DNA from: Spectribacter hydrogenoxidans
GTDB taxonomy: Bacteria > Pseudomonadota > Gammaproteobacteria > Nevskiales > Salinisphaeraceae
Reading direction: 5' to 3'
DNA: 64,000 bases
Assembly: GCF_031846275.1 (NCBI RefSeq)
Contig: NZ_JAVRIB010000010.1
Span: 62,001-126,000 of the forward strand
Made by a program: the position numbers and the translations under genes. Positions 8,367 to 16,333 of the stretch are shown piece by piece; position 1 is the first letter of the stretch; each line of letters begins with the position of its first letter. The notes beneath the pieces were generated by a model. That model worked only from the letters and a program-made list of their open reading frames with translations. It had not been told where the DNA came from and did not search any database.

Positions 8367-8395
8367 AGTCTACGCGCAAGCCGCCTCCCGGTCAA
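8367..8395 (-). promoter_or_regulatory. Sigma-70 promoter of rplU-rpmA
   Basis: On the minus strand, TTGACC (8390-8395), a 17-base spacer and TAGACT (8367-8372). It gives a leader of about 60 bases before the rplU ATG. It lies back to back with the ispB promoter. Confidence 0.7.
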
Positions 8396-8422
8396 TGTAA
8401 TCCGCGGTCTCGGCTGGCTTTC

Positions 8423-8451
8423 TTGACAGCCCCGGACCCGGCGCCTAAGTT
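8423..8451 (+). promoter_or_regulatory. Sigma-70 promoter of ispB (and tRNA-Pro)
   Basis: TTGACA at 8423-8428, 17-base spacer, TAAGTT at 8446-8451. Predicted start near 8458, about 20 bases before the ispB ATG. tRNA-Pro follows ispB by 4 bases, so it probably shares this promoter. Confidence 0.7.
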
Positions 8452-8477
8452 TGCGCGGTTCCCGTCGACGGCCATTC

Positions 8478-9449
8478 ATGCAACTCGAACCGATACTCAA
8501 GCCGGTTGAAGCCGACATGCGCGCCGTCGATGCGCTCATCCGGCGCCATCTCGACTCCGACGTGGTCCTGATCCGGACCCTCGCCGACTACATCATCGCC
8601 GGCGGCGGAAAGCGGCTGCGACCGGCAACCGTGCTGCTGGCGGCGCGCGCAGCCGGGTTCACCGGGAACGATGATCATCGTCTGCTCGCAGCCATCATCG
8701 AGTTCATCCATACCGCCACCCTGCTGCATGACGATGTGGTGGATGAATCCGGGCAGCGCCGCGGCCGGGATACCGCCAATGCCGTATGGGGCAACAGCGC
8801 CAGCGTCCTTACCGGCGATTTCCTCTATTCCCGCGCATTCCAGATGATGGTGGCGCTGGAACGCCCACAGGTAATGCAGGTGCTGGCCGATACCACCAAC
8901 CGCATCGCCGAAGGCGAAGTGCTGCAGCTGATGAACGCCCACCGTGCCGACATCAGCGAATCCGATTACATGGATGTGGTGGATCGCAAGACCGCCAGCC
9001 TGTTCGCGGCCGGTTGCCGGCTCGGCGCCATGCTCGCCGACGCCCCGGTGGCACAGTCCGATGCCCTGGCGCGTTACGGCTGCCACCTCGGTATTGCGTT
9101 CCAGATCATGGATGACGCGCTTGATTACGACGCCACCGACAATGCCTTCGGCAAGAACGTCGGTGACGACCTCGCCGAAGGCAAGGCGACCCTCCCGCTG
9201 ATCTGGGCCCTGAGCCAGGCCACCGATGACGATGCCAGCGCCCTGCGTCGCGCCATCGAGGACGGTGATTGCGGTCAACTCGAAGCCGTGCGATCCGCGA
9301 TTGAATCCACCCGGGCGATGACATACACTCTCGCCCGCGCCGAGGACGAGGCAGCAAAGGCCAGAGCGGCCCTTGACCAGATTCCCGACTCGCCCTACAA
9401 ACGCGCACTCTTGGAATTGGCCGATTTCGCTGTTCGGCGCAGTTTCTAG
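8478..9449 (+). CDS. ispB: Octaprenyl/polyprenyl diphosphate synthase
   Basis: A 323-residue trans-prenyltransferase that extends farnesyl diphosphate to the ubiquinone side chain. The first aspartate-rich motif DDVVDE is at residues 85-90, the second DDALD at 212-216, and GGGKRLRP at 42-49 binds diphosphate. ATG 8478 gives the family N-terminus; an upstream in-frame start adds unrelated residues. Divergent from rplU-rpmA, as in E. coli and Pseudomonas. tRNA-Pro starts 4 bp after the stop. Chain length cannot be read from sequence. Confidence 0.95.
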   Translation: MQLEPILKPVEADMRAVDALIRRHLDSDVVLIRTLADYIIAGGGKRLRPATVLLAARAAGFTGNDDHRLLAAIIEFIHTATLLHDDVVDESGQRRGRDTANAVWGNSASVLTGDFLYSRAFQMMVALERPQVMQVLADTTNRIAEGEVLQLMNAHRADISESDYMDVVDRKTASLFAAGCRLGAMLADAPVAQSDALARYGCHLGIAFQIMDDALDYDATDNAFGKNVGDDLAEGKATLPLIWALSQATDDDASALRRAIEDGDCGQLEAVRSAIESTRAMTYTLARAEDEAAKARAALDQIPDSPYKRALLELADFAVRRSF

Positions 9450-9453
9450 ACTT

Positions 9454-9530
9454 CGGGGTATAGCTCAGCTTGGTAGAGCGCCATCTTCGGGAGGTGGAGG
9501 TCGTAGGTTCAAATCCTGCTACCCCGACCA
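9454..9530 (+). tRNA. tRNA-Pro (CGG)
   Basis: A 77-base cloverleaf. Acceptor CGGGGTA pairs with TACCCCG, the anticodon stem CCATC/GGTGG holds loop TTCGGGA with CGG at 9488-9490, the T-arm is GTAGG/CCTGC, and CCA is encoded at 9528-9530. It lies 4 bp after ispB. Its last 22 bases are the first member of the downstream tandem repeat. Confidence 0.97.
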
Positions 9531-9888
9531 TATTCAGTGAGCCTGTCACTACCGACGAGTGACGCCGATTCCGAAGCGCTCACGCGCTTCCCGGTCGTAG
9601 GTTGATGCTCGCCATCCCTGACGAGCACCCTGCGGGCGGCGCCTGACGGCCCCGTCAACGCGGCAGTCCTGCCGCGTTCATCAAATCCTGCTACCCCGAC
9701 CATATTCAGTGAATCTGTCACTACTAGACGAGTGACGCCGATTCCGAAGCGCTAACGCGGCTTCCTGGTCGTAGGTTGATGTTCGCCATCTCTGACGACC
9801 ACCCTCCGGGCGACGCCTACCGGCGCCGTCAACGCGGCAGTCCTGCCGCGTTTATCGAATCCTGCTATACCCCGACCCTATTCGGTGA
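9509..9888 (+). repeat. Tandem repeat array seeded by the tRNA-Pro 3' end (172 and 174 bp units plus partial third)
   Basis: The last 22 bases of tRNA-Pro (9509-9530) recur at 9681-9702 and, degenerate, from 9855. This defines units 9509-9680 (172 bp) and 9681-9854 (174 bp), which are about 90 percent alike by eye, plus a partial third to about 9888. Each unit also carries GGTCGTAGGTT (9593-9603, 9767-9777), a copy of the 5' side of the tRNA T-arm. Each also holds a perfect 9-bp hairpin AACGCGGCA/TGCCGCGTT with loop GTCC (9658-9679, 9831-9852). No protein-coding frame is convincing. It fills the 392-base gap between tRNA-Pro and orn. Confidence 0.92.
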
Positions 9889-9922
9889 ACTCTGCGCTCG
9901 CCTGCGTCACTGACTGGCAACT

Positions 9923-10468
9923 TCATCCGCGCAGAAAATTTGCCCGGTAGTGCGCCAGCTCCGCGATGGAGTCGCGGATGTCATCCATCGCCAGGTGCGC
10001 GCTGGTCTTGGTGAATCCGGCTGCCACGTCGGGCGCCCAGCGCCGTGCCAGCTCTTTGAGGGTGCTGACGTCGATATGGCGGTAGTGAAAGTAGCGCTGC
10101 AGCTCGGGCATGTAGCCGGCCAGAAATCGCCGATCCTGGCAGATACTGTTGCCACACATTGGCGACGCGCCGGCCGGCACCCACTTGGCAAGAAATTCGA
10201 GCGTCTGGCGCTCGGCTTCCGCCTCATCGATGCGGCTGGCCTGTACCCGCGCTACCAGGCCGGAGCCGTTGTGCTGGCGGGTGTTCCAGTCGTCCATGGC
10301 GTCGAGCACCGCATCGGGCTGGTGCACGGCCAGGATCGGGCCTTCGGCAAGCAGATTGAGCTGGGCATCGGTGACGGCGGTGGCAATTTCGATGATCAGG
10401 TCACTGGCCGGGTCCAGGCCGGTCATTTCGAGATCGATCCAGATCAGGTTGTCGGCACTGGGTTGCAT
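9923..10468 (-). CDS. orn: Oligoribonuclease
   Basis: A 181-residue DEDDh exonuclease that degrades 2- to 5-mer RNA and pGpG to mononucleotides. WIDLEMTGLDP carries Asp12 and Glu14, HIDVSTLKELARRW the third acidic residue, and HLAMDDIRDSIAEL the last His/Asp motif. Start ATG 10468 gives the exact usual family length of 181; an upstream in-frame start would add 19 unrelated residues. AAGGGA lies 12 bases upstream. Divergent from phhB. Confidence 0.97.
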   Translation of the reverse strand: MQPSADNLIWIDLEMTGLDPASDLIIEIATAVTDAQLNLLAEGPILAVHQPDAVLDAMDDWNTRQHNGSGLVARVQASRIDEAEAERQTLEFLAKWVPAGASPMCGNSICQDRRFLAGYMPELQRYFHYRHIDVSTLKELARRWAPDVAAGFTKTSAHLAMDDIRDSIAELAHYRANFLRG

Positions 10469-10573
10469 GAATGCGGTCCCTTGTTGAAACAGTTCGGTCA
10501 CGGTCGGCGGCGGGGCTGATGCCACCTTGCACAGGGTGTTAACTTAGCCCCGCATTCTACCGAGGACATTGCC

Positions 10574-10915
10574 ATGAGTGATCTGGCACAACGCCGTTGC
10601 CAACCCTGCGAAGGCGGGGTCGCCCCCATGGATCGCGCAACCGCCGAGCAGCATTGCGGCGAGTTGTCGTCCAACTGGTCAATCAGCGATGACGCGAAGG
10701 CCATCCGGGGCGAGTTCACCTTCAAGAACTACTACCACACCACTGCGTTCGTGAATGCGGTGGCCTGGATTGCGCATACCGACGACCACCATCCGGACAT
10801 CGCCTTCGGATACAAGAACTGCACCATTCATTACAGCACCCATTCCATCGGCGGCCTGTCGGAGAATGACTTCATCTGCGCCGCCAAGATCGACCGGCTG
10901 GTCGACGCGTCCTGA
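10574..10915 (+). CDS. phhB: Pterin-4a-carbinolamine dehydratase
   Basis: A 113-residue protein that dehydrates 4a-hydroxytetrahydrobiopterin and so recycles the pterin cofactor of aromatic hydroxylases. The signature HTDDHHPDIAFGYKNCTIHY and the later STHSIGGLSENDF match the family. Phenylalanine hydroxylase is not in the window. It sits just upstream of rsgA; the phhB TGA overlaps a possible CTG start of rsgA. The alternative name is PhhB/DCoH. Confidence 0.93.
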   Translation: MSDLAQRRCQPCEGGVAPMDRATAEQHCGELSSNWSISDDAKAIRGEFTFKNYYHTTAFVNAVAWIAHTDDHHPDIAFGYKNCTIHYSTHSIGGLSENDFICAAKIDRLVDAS

Positions 10916-10944
10916 ACAGCCGGCAGGAAGCGACCGTCCTGGCG

Positions 10945-11790
10945 GTGCACGGCCGCCGGGCGGTGGTGCGGCTGGCGGACGGCTCAAGCGCAGATGCACT
11001 GATCGGCAGTCGCGCGCTGACGCCGGTTGCGGGCGACCGGGTGGATATCGAGGTGGAAAGCGATCCACCCGGGCTGTGTCACATCCATCCGCGCCAGGGC
11101 TGCCTCTGGCGGCACGACACTCGACGCCACAAGCGCCTGCTGGCCAGCCACGTAGACCGCATGCTGGTGGTGGCGGCACCGAAACCCGGGATTAGTGCCG
11201 AGCAACTGGATCGTTACCTGGCGATCGCGTCAATCGACCGCATGCCGGCGTCAATCGTGCGTCACAAGGCCGATCTGCCCGATCCGGCCCTGGACGCGCG
11301 GCTCGACGAATTCCGGGCCCTGGGCTATCCGGTGCTGACCACCAGCGCCCAGACGGATGCCGGGCTCACCGAACTGGTGGCGCATATCGGCCGCGGCACC
11401 GCGGTGTTCGTGGGGCTGTCGGGCGCCGGCAAATCCTCGCTGACCGGCCGGCTGATTCCCGCCGCCCGGCCGCGGACGGGGACGCTGTCCGCCGGCAGCG
11501 GCGACGGTCGTCACACCACCACCACGACGCGCCTGTATCCGCTACCGGACGGTGGCGCGGTTCTGGATTCTCCCGGCGTGCGCGATATCCGGCTCTGGCC
11601 CATGGCGGCCACCGAGCTGATCCACGGGTTTCCGGAACTGGCGCGGGCGGCCGAACAGTGCCGATTCCGCGATTGCGCCCATGATGGCGAGCCGTGCTGT
11701 GCAGTGGCGCAGGCGGTCGAGGCGGGAACCATCTCGAACCGGCGGCTGGCCAGCTTCCGGCACTTGACCCATTACCTGGCCAGCGCCTGA
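10945..11790 (+). CDS. rsgA: Small ribosomal subunit biogenesis GTPase RsgA
   Basis: A circularly permuted GTPase that acts late in 30S maturation. An OB fold comes first, then the G motifs in permuted order: KADL (G4), GLSGAGKSS (G1) and LDSPGVRD (G3). A zinc site follows, CRFRDCAHDGEPCC. GTG 10945 is the first standard start, but the in-frame codons before it encode NSRQEATVLAVH, the expected first OB strand. A CTG at 10912 (in CTGA with the phhB stop) or 10939 (after AGGAAG) may therefore be the true start. No other in-frame ATG, GTG or TTG follows the upstream stop. Confidence 0.94.
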   Translation: MHGRRAVVRLADGSSADALIGSRALTPVAGDRVDIEVESDPPGLCHIHPRQGCLWRHDTRRHKRLLASHVDRMLVVAAPKPGISAEQLDRYLAIASIDRMPASIVRHKADLPDPALDARLDEFRALGYPVLTTSAQTDAGLTELVAHIGRGTAVFVGLSGAGKSSLTGRLIPAARPRTGTLSAGSGDGRHTTTTTRLYPLPDGGAVLDSPGVRDIRLWPMAATELIHGFPELARAAEQCRFRDCAHDGEPCCAVAQAVEAGTISNRRLASFRHLTHYLASA

Positions 11791-11798
11791 GCCATCGG

Positions 11799-12395
11799 TC
11801 AGAGCTGGCGGCGCCCGGAAAACGCCTGCGCTAGCGTCCCGGCATCGACGTATTCGAGTTCGCCACCCACCGGCACACCGTGGGCAATGCGCGTCGCCGA
11901 GGCGCCGTGACGCGCCGCGAGATCGCCGATATAGCTGGCAGTGGCGTCGCCCTCGACGGTGGCGCCGGTGGCCAGGATCAGCTCCTTGACCTCGCCATCA
12001 CGCAGGCGTTCGCGCAGCTGATCGAGGCCCAGCTCTTCCGGCCCGATGCCGTCGATGGGCGACAGGTGCCCCATCAACACGAAGTAGCGGCCGCGAAAGT
12101 CGGTGTTCTGTTCCACCGCCAGCACATCGGCCGGCGACTCCACCACGCAGAGCACCCGGGCGTCACGCCGGCTGGACCGGCAGATGTCGCAGATGTCGTC
12201 TTCGGCAAACATGCGGCATTGCCGGCAATGACCCACCCGCTCCAGCGCTTCGCCCAGCGCCTGGGCCAGTCGCTGCCCGCCCTGGCGCTCGCTCTGCAAC
12301 AGATGAAAGGCCATGCGCTGCGCGGTCTTCTGGCCCACGCCGGGCAGAACGCGGAAGGCGTCGATCAACGCATCGAGTGCGGGGGCGAATGCCAC
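11799..12395 (-). CDS. recR: Recombination mediator RecR
   Basis: A 198-residue DNA repair protein that with RecO and RecF loads RecA on gapped DNA. Seen: the helix-hairpin-helix LPGVGQKTAQRMAFHLL, a four-Cys zinc motif (CRQC, CDIC), a Toprim domain with CVVESPADVLAVE, and the Walker-B-like C-terminus. GTG start at 12395, 13 bp after the ybaB stop. Last gene of dnaX-ybaB-recR; convergent with rsgA. Confidence 0.97.
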   Translation of the reverse strand: MAFAPALDALIDAFRVLPGVGQKTAQRMAFHLLQSERQGGQRLAQALGEALERVGHCRQCRMFAEDDICDICRSSRRDARVLCVVESPADVLAVEQNTDFRGRYFVLMGHLSPIDGIGPEELGLDQLRERLRDGEVKELILATGATVEGDATASYIGDLAARHGASATRIAHGVPVGGELEYVDAGTLAQAFSGRRQL

Positions 12396-12408
12396 GGAGC
12401 CGGCCCGC

Positions 12409-12735
12409 CTACATACCGGGGAAATTCATACCCGGCGGCAGATTCATGCCACCCGCCAGATCCGACATGCGCTCCTGCGTGGTGGTGCTGACCTTCTGCA
12501 CCGCGTCGTTCATGGCAGCGGTGAGCAGGTCTTCCAGCAGTTCCCGGTCTTCCTCGAACACGCTGTCGTCGATATGCACCGAGCGGACCTCGTGCTTGCC
12601 GGTCATCACGATCTTCACCAGCCCGGCACCGGCCTCGCCGGTGATTTCCATGTTGGCCAGCTCGTCCTGGGCCTCCTGAACCTTGCCCTGCATTTCCTGG
12701 GCCTGCTGCATCAGTTTGCCGATGGAACCTTTCAT
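12409..12735 (-). CDS. ybaB: Nucleoid-associated protein YbaB/EbfC
   Basis: 108 residues. MKGSIGKLMQQAQEMQGKVQEAQ and the C-terminal Gly/Met/Pro-rich LAGGMNLPPGMNFPGM are typical of this dimeric DNA-binding family. The start is ATG 12735; a much longer open reading overlaps the dnaX 3' end out of frame and is spurious. It lies 16 bp after dnaX and 13 bp before recR, a conserved order in proteobacteria. Confidence 0.96.
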   Translation of the reverse strand: MKGSIGKLMQQAQEMQGKVQEAQDELANMEITGEAGAGLVKIVMTGKHEVRSVHIDDSVFEEDRELLEDLLTAAMNDAVQKVSTTTQERMSDLAGGMNLPPGMNFPGM

Positions 12736-12751
12736 TGGCCGCACCTCCGAT

Positions 12752-14416
12752 TCATGGGATTTGTTCGTCACCACCGCCGTTGCGGGGTTCAATGGAATCT
12801 TCCTTGAGTTGCGCACCCAGCAGATTCTGCAGGGCATGCACGTTCGGATCCTCCGCCAGCGCGCGCGCCGCTTCACTGCGCCGCTCGGTCTGACGCACCT
12901 CGTCGCGCCGGGCCGGTGAGTCACCCACGTTATCGTCCCCCTCGCCAAGACTGAGCTCGAAACGGACCGAGTCGCCCAGTTCCCGGCGAATCCCTTCACG
13001 CAGTTGCCTGACGGCGCGATCGGTGCGCATGTGCTGCAGGGCAGACGGCAACGAGAGCACGACGGCCTCACCGTCCAGTTGCCGGCACATGCAGTTCCGG
13101 GCCAGTTCTGCGGTCATGCCGCGCAGGCCGAGCCGCGGAATCAGCCCTTCCCAGTTCGAGACGGGGTCCGCCTCGGTCGCTGGCGGCGGGTTCTCGGCCG
13201 GCATCGGTTCCGGTGATTCGGCCTTCTCGGCGGGCGGCGGTGCCGGCGAGCTGTTCCCGGATGGCGGCCGGGACGCAGGTGTCGTTGACGATGCCTGCGC
13301 GGCGCCGGAGATAGCCTGATCCGGCCCGGCCGCATCGGCAGGCCGGAAGGCAAGCATGCGCAGGCAGGTCATTTCCAGCCCGGTACGAGGGTCCGGCGCC
13401 CAGTCGAGATCGCGCCGGCCGGCCAGACAGATATCGTAATAGAGCTGGACATCCGCCGGGTCCAGCCGGTCGGCCAAGGTCCGGTAATCGTCGGGCGCGT
13501 CGATCCGGCTGTCCGGTACCAGTTGCAGCACGGCAATGCGATGCCAGGCCTCGGCCAGGGCATCGTGCAGGCCGGCGTAATCCGGCGCCCGCTCATCCAG
13601 GGTTTCCAGCGCCTGCCACAGGGCGGTGGCATCGCCCCGGGCGATGGCATCGAGCAGACCGCTGAGCCGTTCCACGCCGACGCTGCCGAGCAGTTCATGG
13701 ACATCGGCGGTCCGCAGGGCCCCGCCCCCGAAGGCCACGGCCTGGTCGGTCAGCGACAGGGCGTCGCGCATGCTGCCGTCGGCGGCGCGGGCGATCGCCG
13801 TGATCGCACCGGATTCGGCATCAATCGACTCGATGCCGAGAATGCGTTCCAACTGGCCGCCAATATCAGCCAACGTGAGTCGTTTGAGCGGGAACTGCAG
13901 GCAACGTGACAGAATCGTGACCGGAATCTTCTGCGGGTCCGTAGTCGCCAGCAGGAACTGGATACGCGGCGGGGGCTCCTCGAGGGTCTTGAGCAGCGCA
14001 TTGAATGCGTGCCGCGAGAGCATGTGCACCTCATCAATGAGATACACCTTCACCCGACCGCGGGTGGGTGCGTACTGGACGTTCTCCATCAGCTCGCGGG
14101 TGTCGTCCACCCCGGTGCGCGACGCGGCATCCACCTCGATCAGATCGACGAATCGCCCCTGATCGATTTCCGCACAGCTCTGGCAGGGATCATCGGTACA
14201 GGGACTGGCACCGCTGCTACGCTCGCAGTTCAGGCATTTGGCCAGGATCCGACCGAGCGTGGTCTTGCCAACCCCGCGGGTGCCGGAGAACAGCAACGCG
14301 TGATGCAGCTTGTCGGACGTCAGAGCATGCGACAGGGCCCGGACCACGTGATCCTGGCCGATCAGGTCCTCGAACCGGCGGGGCCGGTAGGTGCGCGCCA
14401 GGGCTTGATAGCTCAT
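12752..14416 (-). CDS. dnaX: DNA polymerase III subunits gamma and tau
   Basis: A 554-residue clamp-loader ATPase. It starts MSYQALARTYRPRRFEDLIGQ, has Walker A GTRGVGKTT, a Cys4 zinc module (CLNC, C, CQSC), the SRC-like motif LSRCLQF and a Pro/Ala-rich linker. A tau-type domain V ends in NLLGAQLKEDSIEP. The start is ATG 14416; the longer open frame upstream runs through the SRP RNA gene and is not coding. No A-rich slippery site for gamma frameshifting was noticed. First protein gene of dnaX-ybaB-recR. Confidence 0.96.
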   Translation of the reverse strand: MSYQALARTYRPRRFEDLIGQDHVVRALSHALTSDKLHHALLFSGTRGVGKTTLGRILAKCLNCERSSGASPCTDDPCQSCAEIDQGRFVDLIEVDAASRTGVDDTRELMENVQYAPTRGRVKVYLIDEVHMLSRHAFNALLKTLEEPPPRIQFLLATTDPQKIPVTILSRCLQFPLKRLTLADIGGQLERILGIESIDAESGAITAIARAADGSMRDALSLTDQAVAFGGGALRTADVHELLGSVGVERLSGLLDAIARGDATALWQALETLDERAPDYAGLHDALAEAWHRIAVLQLVPDSRIDAPDDYRTLADRLDPADVQLYYDICLAGRRDLDWAPDPRTGLEMTCLRMLAFRPADAAGPDQAISGAAQASSTTPASRPPSGNSSPAPPPAEKAESPEPMPAENPPPATEADPVSNWEGLIPRLGLRGMTAELARNCMCRQLDGEAVVLSLPSALQHMRTDRAVRQLREGIRRELGDSVRFELSLGEGDDNVGDSPARRDEVRQTERRSEAARALAEDPNVHALQNLLGAQLKEDSIEPRNGGGDEQIP

Positions 14417-14474
14417 CTCACGGATGCCTCGGCATGACGACATCGCCCGCCGCCCCGGGCCGAATCGCAAAAAT

Positions 14475-14589
14475 GGCGGCGGACCGCGCCAGCCACACCC
14501 CGGCGCCCGATGCCGCCGCTGCCGCTGCTCCCTTCCGGGCCTGACGGGGTTCACGGCGTCTCGTCGCGGGGGGACCGACGCGGACCACC
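14475..14589 (-). ncRNA. ffs: Signal recognition particle RNA (4.5S, bacterial small type)
   Basis: On the minus strand the conserved apical domain GTCAGGCCCGGAAGGGAGCA (14526-14545) carries the GGAA tetraloop and the AGCAG internal loop that bind Ffh. The flanking 5' GGTGGTCCG and 3' GGTCCGCCGCC close a long stem, giving about 115 nt, close to the 114 nt of E. coli. A run of T (14469-14473) follows as terminator. It is immediately upstream of dnaX, as in Pseudomonas. Ends are estimated from pairing. Confidence 0.93.
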
Positions 14590-14686
14590 ATTGCCTGTTG
14601 CGGGGCGCGCGGATTGCCGGAACACCCGTAGGCATCCGGCCGTGCGCCGGCCGCGGATCGATCGTCGTACTGCGACCGATCAGGGA

Positions 14687-14761
<75 letters not shown>

Positions 14762-14779
<18 letters not shown>

Positions 14780-15031
14780 AGTTCGGCGTAATCGTTACTC
14801 CAGTCGTCGTTCGCACATCCCTGTGCTCACTAAATTCTCACGCTATCCGGGGATGCGTCCTGCATCCCGTTTGACCGGCGCGAGCCGTGCTCGCGCTATC
14901 TCGGTCAAACCCGCTCGGACACCTCTCCAGTTCGGCGTAATCGTTACTCCAGTCGTCGTTCGCACATCCCTGTGCTCACTAGATTCACACGCTATCCGGG
15001 GATGCGTCCTGCATCCCGTTCGACCGGCGCG
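14762..15031 (-). repeat. Duplicated 149-bp unit carrying the tRNA-Ser 5' end
   Basis: The bases covering the first 18 nt of tRNA-Ser (14762-14779) and the upstream flank recur from 14911 (tRNA piece 14911-14928). Copy A is 14762-14910; copy B is 14911 to about 15031, shorter by about 28 bp and nearly identical over the rest. Both contain GGGATGC/GCATCCC with loop GTCCT on the plus strand (first near 14849-14867). Copy A ends in a long hairpin GTTTGACCG/CGGTCAAAC (14869-14910) with an inner GCGCGAGC/GCTCGCGC stem. No coding frame is convincing. Confidence 0.9.
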
Positions 15032-15032
15032 C

Positions 15033-15041
15033 ATTCTAGCA
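15033..15041 (-). promoter_or_regulatory. Extended -10 promoter candidate upstream of the tRNA-Ser repeat
   Basis: The minus strand reads TGCTAGAAT, an extended -10 (TGn TAGAAT), with no recognisable -35. It lies about 10 bp past the lipoprotein stop. A transcript from here would run through repeat copy B, then copy A, into mature tRNA-Ser. Pattern only. Confidence 0.4.
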
Positions 15042-15049
15042 GAGCCGGA

Positions 15050-15334
15050 TCAGCCCCGAGCATCCTCCATCCGGGGCGGAGACACCAGGCAGCGGCGGGT
15101 GTCCTCGACCGCCTCCTCGTCGTCTTCGTCCGGCGGGAACGCACCCACCGGGCCGTTCCCGGCAACTTCCGGGATCGCCAAGTTGGGATCGGGCTCCGGC
15201 GCCTGCATCCCGGGCGGCACCCGCAGCGGCGGAAATACTTCGGCCGTGTGATATGGCTGGTCATTCAGGCAGGCCGGGCCCGTGCAGGCCGCGAACAGCG
15301 GCAGCAGCAGGGTCAGAGTCAGCATCCGGATCAC
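15050..15334 (-). CDS. Small lipoprotein resembling the N-terminal segment of BamC
   Basis: 94 residues. The signal peptide MIRMLTLTLLLPLFAAC has a lipobox with Cys17. The mature part contains PYHTAEVFPPLRVPPGM and then NLAIPEVAGNGPVG. This pattern (Y..A...L.VP.G.....IP) resembles the unstructured N-terminal region of BamC, which contacts BamD in the outer-membrane assembly complex. BamC follows dapA in E. coli, and this gene overlaps the dapA stop (GTGA), so context agrees. The two helix-grip domains of BamC are absent. GTG 15334 is the start; ATG 15325 is possible. The BamC link is inferred from pattern and position. Confidence 0.75.
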   Translation of the reverse strand: MIRMLTLTLLLPLFAACTGPACLNDQPYHTAEVFPPLRVPPGMQAPEPDPNLAIPEVAGNGPVGAFPPDEDDEEAVEDTRRCLVSPPRMEDARG

Positions 15335-16215
15335 GTTATCGCTCCCACATTGCGCAGCGCCTCACGGACAGATTCGTGAAAACGCTCTTCCAACGGCGTC
15401 ATCGGCAGCCGGATGCCGGGGCCGATCCGCCCCATTTCGTACAGCGCCCATTTCACCGGAATCGGGTTGGGCTCCAGAAACAGCGCCGTATGCAGCCATT
15501 GCAGGGTAGCATCCAGCTTCTCAGCGGTTTCCCGTTCGCCATTGATGGCAGCGGTGCACATCTCGTGCATCAACCGTGGCGCGACATTGGCGGTTACCGA
15601 AATGTCGCCCTTGCCACCCACCAACATGGACTCCATCGCCGTACCGTCGTCGCCGGAGAAGATCATCAGATCATCGCCGCAACGCTGGATCAGTTCGTGA
15701 ATGCGCTCGAGTGAGCCCTTAGCTTCCTTCAGCGCCACGATGTTGTCGATGGCAGCCAGCCGTTCCACCGTTTCCGGCAGCATGTCCACCCCGGTGCGCG
15801 ACGGCACGTTGTAGAGCACCTGCGGAATGTCCACCGCCATGGCAAGTGCATGGAAATGCCGGTAGAGGCCCTCCTGGGTGGGCTTGTTGTAGTAGGGACA
15901 GACCAGTAGACAGGCGTCGGCGCCCGCACGCTTGGCGTGGCGCGTCAGGCGGATGGCCTCGTCGGTGGCGTTACCGCCGGTACCGGCAATCACCGGCAGA
16001 CGGCCGTCCACCAGTTCGACCACCCGCTCGATCACCTCGTCGTGCTCGCGAAAACCCAGGGTTGCGGATTCCCCGGTCGTGCCCACAGCCACAATGCCAT
16101 CGGTGCCCTCGGCGATGTGCCAGTCCACCAGGTCACCCAGACTGTCCCAGTCCACGGTGCCATCGGCGTGCATCGGCGTTACCAGGGCAACCATGCTCCC
16201 GCCCAGTGCCACCAT
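15331..16215 (-). CDS. dapA: 4-hydroxy-tetrahydrodipicolinate synthase
   Basis: A 294-residue aldolase that condenses pyruvate with aspartate semialdehyde in lysine and diaminopimelate synthesis. GTTGES is at 45-50, YNVPSRTG has Tyr135 and Arg140, and the Schiff-base Lys163 is in ALKEA. AGGAGAGG precedes the ATG. A -10-like TATACT lies about 30 bp upstream (minus strand, 16246-16251) without a clear -35. Divergent from gcvR, as in E. coli and Pseudomonas, and followed by the BamC-like lipoprotein. Confidence 0.97.
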   Translation of the reverse strand: MVALGGSMVALVTPMHADGTVDWDSLGDLVDWHIAEGTDGIVAVGTTGESATLGFREHDEVIERVVELVDGRLPVIAGTGGNATDEAIRLTRHAKRAGADACLLVCPYYNKPTQEGLYRHFHALAMAVDIPQVLYNVPSRTGVDMLPETVERLAAIDNIVALKEAKGSLERIHELIQRCGDDLMIFSGDDGTAMESMLVGGKGDISVTANVAPRLMHEMCTAAINGERETAEKLDATLQWLHTALFLEPNPIPVKWALYEMGRIGPGIRLPMTPLEERFHESVREALRNVGAIT

Positions 16216-16333
16216 TGCCTCTCCTGCCGCGAAAAACGGGCGGCGAGTATAACGCAGGCACGGCGTATTCGGGTCCGTTCAGGTCGGCCCGGTGCTATCA
16301 TCGGCTTCTTTGGGGCCAGCCACCGGGAAGGGC

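Noticed and set aside
9509..9888. CRISPR array or att site at tRNA-Pro
   Set aside because: Only two to three units of 172-174 bp with no spacers, and no integrase or cas gene nearby.
12752..13400. Programmed frameshift in dnaX for gamma
   Set aside because: No A AAA AAG-type slippery site was seen in this GC-rich region.
12752..14635. Longer dnaX start at 14635
   Set aside because: The extension runs through the SRP RNA gene; the DnaX N-terminus MSYQALARTYRP begins at 14416.
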